A DNA stretch of 64,000 nucleotides from Paenibacillus herberti. GTDB lineage: Bacteria > Bacillota > Bacilli > Paenibacillales > Paenibacillaceae. Under the pieces are notes generated by a model. It was given only the letters and a program-made list of their open reading frames with translations, was not told the DNA's origin and searched no databases. The DNA lies in the NCBI RefSeq assembly GCF_002233675.1, contig NZ_NMUQ01000002.1, forward strand, positions 614,078 to 678,077, in the 5' to 3' direction. Shown piece by piece: positions 1 to 9,009 of this stretch; within the stretch, counting starts at the first letter, position 1; every line of letters starts with the position of its first letter. Both the position numbers and the translations under genes were made by a program.

Positions 1-1043
1 TTGAACGCGTAGAACGACGGCGTGGCATTAAGCCGCCCCCGGCGGAATACATCCTGCATATGCTCCATATGCCGATCCGGCATGAAAAACTGATGCGCAC
101 CCGCCTCCTCCCAGCGCCGATCCAGCCCCAGATAGACCAGCAAGCAGCCAGATGAGGGAATATAGGTGCGTGGTTTCGCTTTCCAACCTGTCAACAAGCC
201 GCTCAAGCCGGGGTAATCGCCATTGTAAATGACGGCGTCATAGTCGCTCCGCTCTCCTGCAACAGAAAGCCCGACACAACGGCCGGACTCCACTAGTACT
301 TTGTCGACTGGCGAGTCCAGGCGCAGCCGGATTCCCGCCTTGCGGCAAGCTCTCTCCAGCGTCCCCGCCAGCGAGCTGTAACCACCTTTTACATACCAGA
401 TGCCATGCTTGTGTTCGCTATAGGGAATGAGGCCGTATAGCGCTGGCGACTGCTGCGGTGACCCGCCGATGTAGAGCGATTGCATGGAGTACGCTTCGCG
501 GATGCGCTCCTCACGGAAGTAAGCCGAAGTCCAGGGATGCAGCCCCCTATAAGCGCGGGATCTCAGCAGAAAGCTCAAGTTTGCCCGCGTCAGAAATGAA
601 CCCAGACCGCTGAAGGTACGGGAGAGGAACGCCTTGAAGCCGTAGTCGAACAGCCCCTCCATATCCTTCATATACCGACGAAAGTCCGCTCCTCCTCCGG
701 GATAGGCTGCTTCCATCACTCTCTCCTGTTGCCCAACATCTTGCCATTTGGTCCAGCGCGTCCCATCCGGATAATAAAAGTCATACAGCGGGTCGATTCG
801 CAGCAGCTCCACCTCGTCCCCAGGAACTCCGGCTTCGTGCAAAATTTCCTTTAGCAGCTCCGGCAGCAATACGATTGTCGGTCCCTGATCGATGCGGAAA
901 CGACCAGTCCCGTCCTCCTCGTAGGCAAGCCGTCCGCCGACTCTAGCTTCCTTTTCGAAAACGTCCACCTCATGCCCCTGGCGGCGGAGCAGCAACGCTG
1001 TCACCAAACCGCCTACGCCCGAACCAATAATCGCCGCTCTCAT
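1..1043 (-). CDS. Phytoene/diapophytoene desaturase family FAD oxidoreductase (CrtI/CrtN type), 3' end outside window
   Basis: The visible 347 codons begin with a Rossmann dinucleotide fold (GSGVGGLVTALLL, residues 7-19) followed by FEKEARVGGRL, the FAD-binding signature of the CrtI/CrtN carotenoid desaturase family. Internal blocks typical of the family follow, such as IDQGPTIVLLPELL and SLYIGGSPQQSPALYG. The C-terminus lies beyond base 1, so the gene is cut by the window. Its ATG overlaps the TGA of the upstream desaturase (ATGA), so the two are translationally coupled and very likely act in the same carotenoid pathway. Bacilli and paenibacilli commonly carry several paralogous desaturases and oxygenases for C30 carotenoids. 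Which step this one performs cannot be told from the sequence. Confidence 0.85.
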   Translation of the reverse strand, partial: MRAAIIGSGVGGLVTALLLRRQGHEVDVFEKEARVGGRLAYEEDGTGRFRIDQGPTIVLLPELLKEILHEAGVPGDEVELLRIDPLYDFYYPDGTRWTKWQDVGQQERVMEAAYPGGGADFRRYMKDMEGLFDYGFKAFLSRTFSGLGSFLTRANLSFLLRSRAYRGLHPWTSAYFREERIREAYSMQSLYIGGSPQQSPALYGLIPYSEHKHGIWYVKGGYSSLAGTLERACRKAGIRLRLDSPVDKVLVESGRCVGLSVAGERSDYDAVIYNGDYPGLSGLLTGWKAKPRTYIPSSGCLLVYLGLDRRWEEAGAHQFFMPDRHMEHMQDVFRRGRLNATPSFYAF

Positions 1044-2614
1044 GAAGGGCTCCCCTCTTGTGTAGCGCCGCCCCGCCTCCATCCGCCAAGCAAACCTCGT
1101 CTCCCAGGAGCTTCCCGATACGAATCCTCCAGCAGCTGCGCGCTGATAATCGCCGATTGGATAATCGTCGGCAAGCCGCTTCCGGGATGCGTGCCCCCTC
1201 CAACAAGGTAGCAATGATCGACCTCCTGGAACTTGTTGCGGGGGCGCAAATACATCATTTGATCCAGGCTGTGGGCCAGGTTGAACGTCGCACCCTCGTA
1301 TACGTAGGACTGCTGCTCCCAATCGTCCGGCGTGTACATCTCTTCTTCCTCGATGAGCGCCTCCACCGCCGTGATATCATCCAACCCGCACTCCGCCGCC
1401 AGCCGCTCCAGCATGACCGTGCGCACGGCCTGAGCCTGCTCTTTCCAATCGATGCCGGAGCGATTATTCGGGACGGGCATGAGCAGATAAAGGGCGGATT
1501 TACCGGAAGGCGCCAGCGTTGAATCTAGCTTGGATGGATTATGAATGTAGAGCGAAGGCTCCTCGGACAAGATCATGCGCTCCGTCATATCGTCAACATT
1601 GCTCCGGTAGTCGGCCGCGAACAAGATTTTGTGATGCGGAAGCGGAAGCTCGGCATTAATGCCCAGATATAACATGAAGGTGGAGAGGGATAGCTTTTTC
1701 TTTTTCATTTTGGCGGGAGTGTACGACTTCAATGTTCCCGGTTCGAACAGATGTGTCGCTGCATGGCCAAAGTCCGCATTAATAACAACATCGTCGGCAT
1801 CCAGCTGCTCGCCGCTATCCAACTCCACGCCGCAGGCACGACCGTTTTCGACGATAATTCGGCGCACGCCCGAGCCCATTCGAATGTCCGCTCCATGCTC
1901 ACGCGCAGCATTCGCCATCGCCTCGCTGATCCGGTTCAAGCCGCCAATGGGATGGTACAAGCCGTATTCATGCTCCATGAAGCTCAGAATCGTGAATGTG
2001 CCGGGACATTCCCAGGGTGACATGCCGAGGTATTTGGATTGGAAGGAGAACGCCCAGCGCAACCGCTCATCTGTAAAATAACGTGAAAGCCGCTTATGAA
2101 CCGTATCCGCCGCATCGAGGCGCGGTAACGCTCGCAGCATATCCGCCGATAAATAACCGCCTGCACTCGTAAAGGGGCGCTTCAACAGCGGCAGCACACG
2201 GGCCAGCTTATCCCGTTCCCGATGCATAAATCGGAGGTAACGCTCTCCATTGCCGGGGAACAGTCCCTCTATTTGACGGGCCGTCTCCTCTGGGCTGCCG
2301 CCGGGAGAGAATTCCAACTCACCGAACTTTAGCGTGTACAGCGGATCGACTCTTTTCAGCTCCACATAGTCCTGCAACCGCCGATCCGTCAGCTCGAACA
2401 ATTCCTCCAGCACCGGCAGCATCATCAGAAACGTTGGCCCCCGGTCGAAAATGTACTCCCCCAGCCGAAGCGCAGAGGTTCGTCCCCCGAGGTAGGTCTG
2501 CTTCTCCAGTACGGTCACCTCATGCCCTTTGGCCGCTAGCAGCATTGCTGCCGCCAAGCCACCCGGCCCGGCTCCGATGATGGCCGCTTTTATGCGTTTT
2601 CCCACATCACACAC
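1040..2614 (-). CDS. Phytoene/diapophytoene desaturase family FAD oxidoreductase (CrtI/CrtN type)
   Basis: A full-length 524-residue member of the CrtI/CrtN family. The N-terminal FAD-binding motif is AAIIGAGPGGLAAAMLLA, followed by VLEKQTYLGGRT, and the C-terminal signature YLVGGGTHPGSGLPTI binds the flavin in this family. The length is normal. Its stop overlaps the start of the next desaturase gene by four bases. The ATG at 2614 has a GGGGGAG about ten bases upstream; a GTG three codons later is a possible alternative. The product is expected to dehydrogenate or oxidise a linear carotenoid precursor such as diapophytoene. A pair of 22-bp direct repeats 120 bases upstream is a candidate operator. 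Confidence 0.88.
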   Translation of the reverse strand: MCDVGKRIKAAIIGAGPGGLAAAMLLAAKGHEVTVLEKQTYLGGRTSALRLGEYIFDRGPTFLMMLPVLEELFELTDRRLQDYVELKRVDPLYTLKFGELEFSPGGSPEETARQIEGLFPGNGERYLRFMHRERDKLARVLPLLKRPFTSAGGYLSADMLRALPRLDAADTVHKRLSRYFTDERLRWAFSFQSKYLGMSPWECPGTFTILSFMEHEYGLYHPIGGLNRISEAMANAAREHGADIRMGSGVRRIIVENGRACGVELDSGEQLDADDVVINADFGHAATHLFEPGTLKSYTPAKMKKKKLSLSTFMLYLGINAELPLPHHKILFAADYRSNVDDMTERMILSEEPSLYIHNPSKLDSTLAPSGKSALYLLMPVPNNRSGIDWKEQAQAVRTVMLERLAAECGLDDITAVEALIEEEEMYTPDDWEQQSYVYEGATFNLAHSLDQMMYLRPRNKFQEVDHCYLVGGGTHPGSGLPTIIQSAIISAQLLEDSYREAPGRRGLLGGWRRGGATQEGSPS

Positions 2615-2734
2615 CCACTCCCCCGTGATGGCTCCTCTTTCTCGGCCCTTAGACTCTTTGTTAGAGCGTCAACGCTTGCTGTGGCTAGCAGTAAGCTAAT
2701 GAGTGACTGATGAGCAACTAAAACTGACCCAGCC

Positions 2735-2780
2735 AATATTAACCCAATGGTATATTTAAATATTAACCCAACGGTATATT
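2735..2780. repeat. Two 22-bp direct repeats, candidate operator of the carotenoid genes
   Basis: Bases 2735-2756 and 2759-2780 carry the same 22-bp sequence (AATATTAACCCA, then T or C, then GGTATATT) with one mismatch and a 24-bp period. The repeat lies in an otherwise AT-rich stretch upstream of the desaturase operon. Direct repeats at this spacing are typical of binding by a regulator on nearly the same face of the helix. No regulator gene is adjacent inside the window. Confidence 0.5.
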
Positions 2781-3162
2781 AATGACCAGAGTATTTTGAA
2801 ATTTTATCCATACCGTCAGTCGGCTTAGAGCTTAGAGCTCGTACTAAATTCTATGCGAGTCGATCTGTATGTCAGAACATCCATTCTCGACAGAACAACA
2901 AAGACTAGGGAGATGACTATCGTTCATTAGGAAAAGAATTGGGTCGAATGCCGGGAGAAGTGGTCATGAGCGCTAAGGAGTAGATGTCGGTTGAGATGGT
3001 GGATTAGAGGAGGTGAGGATTCGTTAGAGTGAGGAAAACTAAGTTTCACCTGTCTCGCGACCAATCAAATAGGCACGCAGCTTCAGCTTGGGAGTAAAAT
3101 CACAAAAAAGCGCCCCAACAAACCGAGCGCTGACAGTAATTGAATCGAGAGTACGATTAAAA
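2781..3162. other. Intergenic region with no clear gene
   Basis: This stretch separates the desaturase operon from the end of the helicase gene. No convincing ORF is present. On the + strand, about 2914-2983 translates as a short run (DDYRSLGKELGRMPGEVV) that resembles the recognition part of Myb/SANT-like helix-turn-helix domains. It lacks a start and the rest of a gene, so at most it is a remnant. I see no terminator with a T-run. Confidence 0.3.
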
Positions 3163-5685
3163 CTATCCGTCGCGATCAACGGCCAGCAGCCATTCCTCCG
3201 GCAGCAGCCGTCGATAGCGGGGCTGTCGGTAGCGGTCGTCGATCAGCAGCAATGTGCCGCGGTCCTGCTCGCTGCGGATAAGGCGGCCTCCGGCCTGCAG
3301 CACCTTGCTAATACCGGGGTAGACATAGGCGTAATCGAAGCCGCTGCGGCCTTGGCGCTGTTCGTAGGCGGCTAGTAGATCGCGTTCTGGCCCAAGCTGC
3401 GGCAGGCCAACACCGATGACAGCTACCCCGGTCAGCCTGTCCCCTGCTAGATCGATCCCTTCCGAAAAAATGCCGCCCATAACCGCAAAGCCCATACGAA
3501 CTAAGCTGCCCTCCCCGTCCTCATGGACCGGTTGATAGGCCGAGAGGAAGAGATCCCGCTCCTCCTCCGACATCTCGGTCCGCTGAAGCAGAAGACGTAA
3601 CTCTCGTCCCTCGGTGAGAGTTAACGTTAGCTCGCCGCCCATCCCGCTGTCCGGCTCACTAACCTTTCCACCGTCCGTTGCGTCGTTCGTCCCGCTGTCC
3701 GTATCGTCGCCTGTCCCGCCGCCTGCACCGAGTTCAGTCAGCAACTGAAGGTAAGCCGCGTTCATATAGGCATACGACGGGAAAAACACCAGCCAGTTAC
3801 CACCCTTATCCGAGGCGGCCGCCAGCAGCGCCCGAACGAGCGGCTGGAGCGTACCGGCGCGATCCCCATACCTCGTCGAGAGCGGCAGGATCTTTGCATC
3901 CAGCTGTGCAGGATCAAAGGGCGAGGGCAGCGTCAGCGAGCGATCCTCCTCCTCGGCCCCCAGCTGATCCATATAGAAAGGCAGCGGAGACAGCGTCGCC
4001 GAAAAGAACACACGGCCGCCATACTGGCGTCCCGTCTGCCGCAGCAATTGCGAGGGGTCAAGGCATTGGAGCGTCACCTTGAGCGAGGAGCCCTTCGAGC
4101 GCTCGACCATCGCCGTGAAGCGCTCATCGTACCAACCGCCAGCGGCCTCAAAAGCTTTGGCCGCCCAGTAAGCATCCAGCAGCAGCTGTGCATCCTCCGG
4201 CGAAGTGCCCGCCGGGACTCCGGCGGCCAGCACCGCTGCCGCCTCCGCGATGAAGCTGCGCGCCCCCGCCAGCAGCTCAGCGGGAGGTTCAGCTGCGGCA
4301 AACACGCCTGCGCCGGCAGCACTCAATCCCGCCGGCCCTGCTCCGCCGGCGTCCATCTCTTTGCGCAGCGCGATGAACTGCGCGTTCACGACCTTGGCGG
4401 CCGTCGCCAGCGCAGGCGCGCTGCCCTTGAAGCAGCGCTGAAGCGCCAGGAAAGGCGCTTTCTCCAGCGAAGCGGAGTACATCGACCGGGCGCGATCGGG
4501 CAGGTTATGCGCCTCGTCCACGAGCAGTACAGCTCGGCGCGCCTGTTCGGCTAGGAACCTTTTCAGCGATACCTTGGGGTCGAAGATGTAATTGTAATCG
4601 CCAATCACCACATCGGCCGCATAGGCAGCATCCAGCGAGAACTCGAACGGGCAGACCCTATGCTTCATCGCGTATCGCTCCACGGTCTCGCGTGTGATCA
4701 GTGTCTCCTGCTCCAGCAGGTCGAGCACAGCCCCATTAATTCGGTCGAAGTATCCGTCGGCAAAGGGGCATTCCGCCTTGTCGCAGCGCACAATCGGCTG
4801 CGGACAGATCTTTTCCTTGGCGGTCAAGGTCACCGCATGAAGTTTCAGTCCTCCGGCTTCCATTCGCCGCAGGGCATCTTCGGCAGCCGTCCGCGTCGTC
4901 GTCCGGGCCGTCAAGTAGAACAGGCGGGCTACGTTTTCCCCGCCGAGTGAGCGTACCGCCGGCCACAGCACCGACATCGTTTTGCCGATACCGGTCGGCG
5001 CCTTGGCGAACAGCCCGCCGCGACCTTCCAGCGTCCGGTATACGGCGGCCGAGAGCTTCTTTTGCCCCGGGCGGAAGCCGCCAAAAGGAAAGTCCAGTCC
5101 CGACAGGCTGCTATCGCGCCACTCACGATGCTGCTGCATCATGCGAGCATAAGGGGCATAAGCGTTAAGCAGGCCAAGCAGTGAATCGTGCAGTTCATCC
5201 ACGGTGCAAATCCGACTCAGCCTGCGAATTGCACCTGACTCCATCTGCACATAGGTCAACTGCACGCGCATCGACTCCCGTCCCTGCTGCACGGCATAAA
5301 TATAAGCGTAGCCCATCGCTTGAGCCCAGTGGACGCGCCAGCCGTCTTCAGGAATATCCTCCAAGCGGCCGGAAGTCGACTTGATCTCATCTACCGCCGC
5401 GATGCCACCTTCCTCCTGAAGCAACCCGTCGCAACGGCCCTCCACGGTCCACTCCACACCCGCATGCTCCAGTTCAGCGCGCAGGAAAAGCTCACGCTCG
5501 TCCCCTTCGCCGTAGGCCGCTTGTATCTCCTTGTGGATGCGGGTTCCTTCGGACAACGTCGCTCCGCTACGGAACCCATACTCGATGCTGCCGCTGCGGC
5601 AGGCGTATTCGGCCAACGTCCGCACCGCGATCCGCAGCCTTTTGCCCTCGGGAGCCGCTTGCCCTCCGGATTCCTTTTCCTCCAT
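3163..5685 (-). CDS. Fusion of PD-(D/E)XK nuclease-like domain to DinG/XPD-type Fe-S DNA helicase
   Basis: The 840-residue protein has two parts. Residues 1-~190 match a PD-(D/E)XK (Cas4/RecB-like) nuclease fold, with GRCDG (D86) and the core DEIK (E100, K102). From about 200 it is a superfamily 2 helicase of the DinG/XPD/Rad3 type: Walker A APTGIGKT (229-236), a four-cysteine iron-sulfur set (C294, C301, C306, C345), DEAH box (390-393) and late motifs including QAGGRLIR. An acidic Gly/Asp/Thr-rich low-complexity insert sits in the C-terminal half. The expected role is 5'-3' unwinding of damaged or structured DNA, possibly coupled to cleavage. A GAGGGGG site precedes the ATG. The gene stands alone, with no adjacent CRISPR or restriction gene. 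Related fused helicases are known in paenibacilli. Confidence 0.9.
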   Translation of the reverse strand: MEEKESGGQAAPEGKRLRIAVRTLAEYACRSGSIEYGFRSGATLSEGTRIHKEIQAAYGEGDERELFLRAELEHAGVEWTVEGRCDGLLQEEGGIAAVDEIKSTSGRLEDIPEDGWRVHWAQAMGYAYIYAVQQGRESMRVQLTYVQMESGAIRRLSRICTVDELHDSLLGLLNAYAPYARMMQQHREWRDSSLSGLDFPFGGFRPGQKKLSAAVYRTLEGRGGLFAKAPTGIGKTMSVLWPAVRSLGGENVARLFYLTARTTTRTAAEDALRRMEAGGLKLHAVTLTAKEKICPQPIVRCDKAECPFADGYFDRINGAVLDLLEQETLITRETVERYAMKHRVCPFEFSLDAAYAADVVIGDYNYIFDPKVSLKRFLAEQARRAVLLVDEAHNLPDRARSMYSASLEKAPFLALQRCFKGSAPALATAAKVVNAQFIALRKEMDAGGAGPAGLSAAGAGVFAAAEPPAELLAGARSFIAEAAAVLAAGVPAGTSPEDAQLLLDAYWAAKAFEAAGGWYDERFTAMVERSKGSSLKVTLQCLDPSQLLRQTGRQYGGRVFFSATLSPLPFYMDQLGAEEEDRSLTLPSPFDPAQLDAKILPLSTRYGDRAGTLQPLVRALLAAASDKGGNWLVFFPSYAYMNAAYLQLLTELGAGGGTGDDTDSGTNDATDGGKVSEPDSGMGGELTLTLTEGRELRLLLQRTEMSEEERDLFLSAYQPVHEDGEGSLVRMGFAVMGGIFSEGIDLAGDRLTGVAVIGVGLPQLGPERDLLAAYEQRQGRSGFDYAYVYPGISKVLQAGGRLIRSEQDRGTLLLIDDRYRQPRYRRLLPEEWLLAVDRDG

Positions 5686-5843
5686 ACCGCAACCCCCTCA
5701 CCCGAACACCAGTTTGTATTTATTGTAACATGTCCCGCAACTCCTAGACCATCACCCGCACAGCGACAATTTTTAGCGTGTAGCCAGGTATAGACGAGGG
5801 TAAGAATACGAATAAGTATTTTAAAATAGGGAGGAATCGTCTT

Positions 5844-6647
5844 ATGGGCAAATATATTGAGGTTGAACTGGGAGTAAAGCTGTATGTGGAGGATCTTGGA
5901 CAAGGAGAGCCTGTCGTTTTCCTGCATGGGTGGCCGGCAAGCTCGAGGATGTTTGAATACCAATCCATGCTGCTTCCGCAAAAAGGACTCCGCTTCATCG
6001 GCATCGACTTCCGCGGATTCGGCAAATCAGACGGCCCATGGGAGAACTACTCTTACGATCGCATGGCCGATGACGTGCGAGCCGTTGTGGACAAGCTGGG
6101 CTTGGAGCGATTCACGCTCGTCGGCTTTTCGATGGGCGGCGCGATAGCCGTTCGCTACATGAACCTGCACAACGAGCACGGCGTATCTCGTCTCATACTG
6201 GCAGGAGCTGCAGCTCCACGCTTCACTCGGGCGGAGGACTTCCCTTACGGCGCTCCGGTCAAGGGGGTAGACACGATGATCAACGATACTCATAAGGATC
6301 GCCCTGCGATGATCGAAGCTTTCGGCAAACAATTCGTCGGTAAGCAGCCTTCCAAGCCATTCGCTCAATGGTTGAGCACGATCTGTCTGGAATCGACCGC
6401 TCATGCCACCGTCCGGGCGATGGAATCGCTGCGCGATGAGGATCTGCGAGGCGACTTGCCAGCGATCACAGTTCCAGTGACGGTGCTGCACGGCGTTCAG
6501 GATAAAATCTGCCCGCTAGAGCTGGCGGAAAAAACGCTGGAGCTGGTTCCTCAAGCGGAACTGATCCGCTTTGAGGAGAGCGGCCACGCGATGTTGTTCG
6601 ACGAGCCGGACAAATTCAACGAGACGCTGCTCGCTCTCTTGCAGTAA
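5844..6647 (+). CDS. Alpha/beta hydrolase
   Basis: 267 residues with the full alpha/beta-hydrolase fold signature. The oxyanion region is HGWP (28-31), the nucleophile elbow GFSMGG puts the catalytic Ser at 96, and the acid and base are probably D220 (HGVQDK) and H248 (SGHAM). The overall pattern resembles the non-haem haloperoxidase/esterase branch. The substrate cannot be inferred. There is no signal peptide, so it is cytoplasmic. A GGGAGG site (5829-5834) lies nine bases before the ATG. It is a single-gene unit closed by a terminator at 6697-6736. Confidence 0.93.
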   Translation: MGKYIEVELGVKLYVEDLGQGEPVVFLHGWPASSRMFEYQSMLLPQKGLRFIGIDFRGFGKSDGPWENYSYDRMADDVRAVVDKLGLERFTLVGFSMGGAIAVRYMNLHNEHGVSRLILAGAAAPRFTRAEDFPYGAPVKGVDTMINDTHKDRPAMIEAFGKQFVGKQPSKPFAQWLSTICLESTAHATVRAMESLRDEDLRGDLPAITVPVTVLHGVQDKICPLELAEKTLELVPQAELIRFEESGHAMLFDEPDKFNETLLALLQ

Positions 6648-6696
6648 GGTAAGAAATCGTCGCTTTATTCCCACCTAATTCCCATTATTACCCACT

Positions 6697-6736
6697 GCCC
6701 TTCCAACCGCCCACAGGGCAAAAGGAAGGGCTTTTT
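6697..6736 (+). terminator. Intrinsic terminator after the alpha/beta hydrolase
   Basis: Arms GCCCTTCC (6697-6704) and GGAAGGGC (6724-6731) are followed by TTTTT. It ends only 25 bases before the next ORF, which therefore has no room for a normal upstream coding extension. Confidence 0.75.
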
Positions 6737-6761
6737 CACCTACCGCCGGAATGGCTTTCTA

Positions 6762-8090
6762 TTGAAAGTAGCCGGGCTGCACCGCAACAAAATGACGCAA
6801 TTGTACATTCCTAAACCTGCCTCACTATGCTACGCTGAGGGTAGAATACAGCGGACCTTTATATTCGTAGCCACCAATCCCTATCACCGTATGTTCTATC
6901 GCGAAATTTACTTCCGCGAAAGCGGAGGCGTGCGCAACGTAGACTTCGTCATGGGCGAATGGTATGTCGTGCACGGCAGCTACACATCCGGTGTTCTCAT
7001 ACTTAGCCTCATTCTCGTACTCATTCATTTGATGAAACCTTCTGGGGGCTTCAAGCCGCAATTGATTGCCGTTGCACTCGGCATCGCCCTGCCGATCTGC
7101 GCTTCGCTGGCTTATCTGCTCGGGCTAAGCCCCTATGATATCGATCCAGTACCCGTAGTGTTATGCATAACGAGTGCTTTATACGCCTGGGCTTTTTTAC
7201 GGGCCGATATGCTTTCCATCCTACCGGTCGCCCGCGATACCGTCATGGAAAGCATGGGCGAAGGCGTACTTGTCATGGACGCGGATTGGCGCCTGCTCGA
7301 TAGCAACCGCTCTGCTCGGCATCTGCTGCCGGAGCTTGAACGGGCTGTCATCGGGGGCAGCATCAGGGATCTCGGGCTGCCCGCCGAAGCCTCTACAGCG
7401 TTCCGCTCCGCGCTAGCTGAGCCTGGTCGTCCGATTCCTTTTGCCCGGGGAACAGGTACTGACGCTGTCTATTACGAGGTCTATTCGGCTGCCGTTGGGC
7501 GCGGCAGCGGTCGTAGCGGCGGACATTTGCTCGTGCTCAGCAATACGACGGAACACCGTAATTTGCAGGAACAGTTGCATCGCATGGCCTCCCTCGACTC
7601 GCTGACAGGTATTCTGAACCGCGGAGCCTTTCTTGCCAACACCGCCGAAGCATTGGCGGCCAGCGTCCGTGAACAGAAGCCCTGTTCACGGACGCTGTTT
7701 GACCTTGACCATTTCAAAGTCATCAATGACACCTACGGCCATGAAGCCGGAGATGCCGCTCTGCTGAAAATGGTCGAGGTATGCCGAGAGCGGCTCGAAC
7801 CTGGCATGCTGTTTGCCCGGTACGGAGGCGAGGAGTTTATACTCCTACTTCCAGGGTTAAATGGAGAACAAGTCGTTGAGTTGGCAGAGTCAATCAGGCA
7901 GGACGCCGAGCAAGCCGAGCTGATCACAACCGACGGGCGTATCGTACGAATTCGGGCTAGCTTCGGAGCTGCTACGGTCCAGGACGGTCGGCAAGCGGAC
8001 TATCAGGAGATGTTCCGTCGCGCCGACCTGGCTTTGTATCGGGCCAAGGAGGAAGGGCGTAACCGGGTCTGTCTAGCGGATCCACTTTGA
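6762..8090 (+). CDS. GGDEF diguanylate cyclase with histidine-kinase-type membrane and PAS regions, N-terminally truncated
   Basis: The C-terminal third is a GGDEF domain: FDLDHFKVINDTYGHEAGD (313-331) and the signature GGEEF (355-359). The protein would make cyclic di-GMP. The RxxD inhibitory site is absent. Upstream come a PAS-like segment (about 160-270) and the last membrane helices of the seven-helix N-terminal sensor found in many Bacillota (VLILSLILVLIHL; LIAVALGIALPIC; VVLCITSALYAWAF). The first four or so helices of that sensor are missing. The reading frame opens right after a terminator, and the first available start is a TTG with no ribosome binding site. I infer a 5' deletion that may leave the gene unexpressed. 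A perfect 16-bp inverted repeat interrupts the conserved start of the GGDEF domain. Confidence 0.8.
   Translation: MKVAGLHRNKMTQLYIPKPASLCYAEGRIQRTFIFVATNPYHRMFYREIYFRESGGVRNVDFVMGEWYVVHGSYTSGVLILSLILVLIHLMKPSGGFKPQLIAVALGIALPICASLAYLLGLSPYDIDPVPVVLCITSALYAWAFLRADMLSILPVARDTVMESMGEGVLVMDADWRLLDSNRSARHLLPELERAVIGGSIRDLGLPAEASTAFRSALAEPGRPIPFARGTGTDAVYYEVYSAAVGRGSGRSGGHLLVLSNTTEHRNLQEQLHRMASLDSLTGILNRGAFLANTAEALAASVREQKPCSRTLFDLDHFKVINDTYGHEAGDAALLKMVEVCRERLEPGMLFARYGGEEFILLLPGLNGEQVVELAESIRQDAEQAELITTDGRIVRIRASFGAATVQDGRQADYQEMFRRADLALYRAKEEGRNRVCLADPL
7661..7697. repeat. Perfect 16-bp inverted repeat inside the GGDEF coding region
   Basis: Arms 7661-7676 and 7682-7697 (CAGCGTCCGTGAACAG and its exact complement) flank a 5-base loop. 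The right arm encodes PCSRTLF just before DLDHFK, where GGDEF proteins normally show a hydrophobic beta strand such as LSLLLFDLDHFK. The dyad and the odd residues coincide. Confidence 0.85.
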
Positions 8091-8209
8091 AACCTATCAT
8101 GCCATACCTGTCGCAGTAATCACGACTCCTACGCATCTCTTCCCATTTCCATTGCCGCTCCGTCATGTCATCCCCATGCCGGGAATAAGATAGTTGAAGC
8201 AGGAAGGGA

Positions 8210-8237
8210 TTGCAGGATTTACATATCCGAGTATAAT
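8210..8237 (+). promoter_or_regulatory. Sigma-A-type promoter
   Basis: TTGCAG (8210-8215) and a perfect TATAAT (8232-8237) are separated by 16 bases, about 40 bases ahead of the small ORF starting at 8277. Confidence 0.65.
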
Positions 8238-8276
8238 AGTCGGCATAAAAGGAATTAAGCGACGGGAGTGTTGAGG

Positions 8277-8639
8277 ATGAACAGAGCCGTGAGACAAGCC
8301 AGATGGACGGATGATTGGCTGGATTTGCATAATTACGCTTCCAAAATTGGGGACGAGGAATGGCGTTTGTCCATCCTCCACCAGTTGCAGTCCGGCGACT
8401 CTCCACGCGAGCAGGAGCTTATGGAGCAGCGCCGCGAGCAGTTGCAGCATGATTTGGAGGAAGTCTCGCGTAAAATGGAAGGCATCTACCTGCGCCTCCG
8501 CGATGCAGAGAGCGGCTCAATTCGGAGCAGCCTTTGGAATGCGGCTTGGCAGCTTAAGAAGGAACGTGCCCGACTCGCCTCGCTGCTGCGGGGCAGCGAA
8601 GCCGGAGCTGGCAGACAGCGCGGGCATCAGGCGGGCTAG
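8277..8639 (+). CDS. Conserved-looking small cytoplasmic protein of unknown function
   Basis: 120 residues, charged and helical: a Trp-rich start (ARWTDDWLDLHNYASKIGDEEWR), then a Glu/Arg/Gln-rich stretch (about 45-75) likely to form a coiled coil. There is no membrane segment and no motif I recognise. The ATG at 8277 is preferred because GGGAG (8264-8268) is eight bases upstream; a GTG at 8268 would be too close to it. It has its own promoter (8210-8237) and terminator (8649-8698), so it is a monocistronic gene. Function unknown. Confidence 0.75.
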   Translation: MNRAVRQARWTDDWLDLHNYASKIGDEEWRLSILHQLQSGDSPREQELMEQRREQLQHDLEEVSRKMEGIYLRLRDAESGSIRSSLWNAAWQLKKERARLASLLRGSEAGAGRQRGHQAG

Positions 8640-8648
8640 CATGACATA

Positions 8649-8698
8649 AAGGGGCCGTCCGAAAAGTCATCTAACGACGACTTTTCGGACGGCCCCTT
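8649..8698. terminator. Strong bidirectional hairpin terminator
   Basis: Arms of 20 bp (8649-8668 and 8679-8698, AAGGGGCCGTCC... and complement) with a 10-base loop, followed by TTTTT after one base. Confidence 0.8.
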
Positions 8699-9009
8699 GT
8701 TTTTGTGAAAGTTCCTCTCGGTTCGCTTCAACAATAGAGCAACTCAAAGCGCCCCAGCTTGTCCATTCGCATACTAGCGGATCTGATAGAGCTACTGCAA
8801 AATCCCCTCAATAGCGTCTCTCAGATTTAAAAACCAATCAGCACTATCAGCCTATATTGTACTGGCGGCCCCTTTTACTTTGTGACGCAGTAGCTTCGGT
8901 CAGCCGCAATGGCCCATTCAACCCTGTTCCCCGTTTCGCCGCCTAGTGGGATTGGGCAACATCACTCAGCTCCTGGACCGCGTCGCCAAACGGCTCGGTT
9001 CTATCCCAA

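Noticed and set aside
8649..8698. Insertion-sequence terminal repeat (GGGGCCGTCCGAAAAGTC resembles some IS ends)
   Set aside because: Both arms are adjacent with a 10-base loop and a T-run, which is a terminator; no transposase or target duplication is present.
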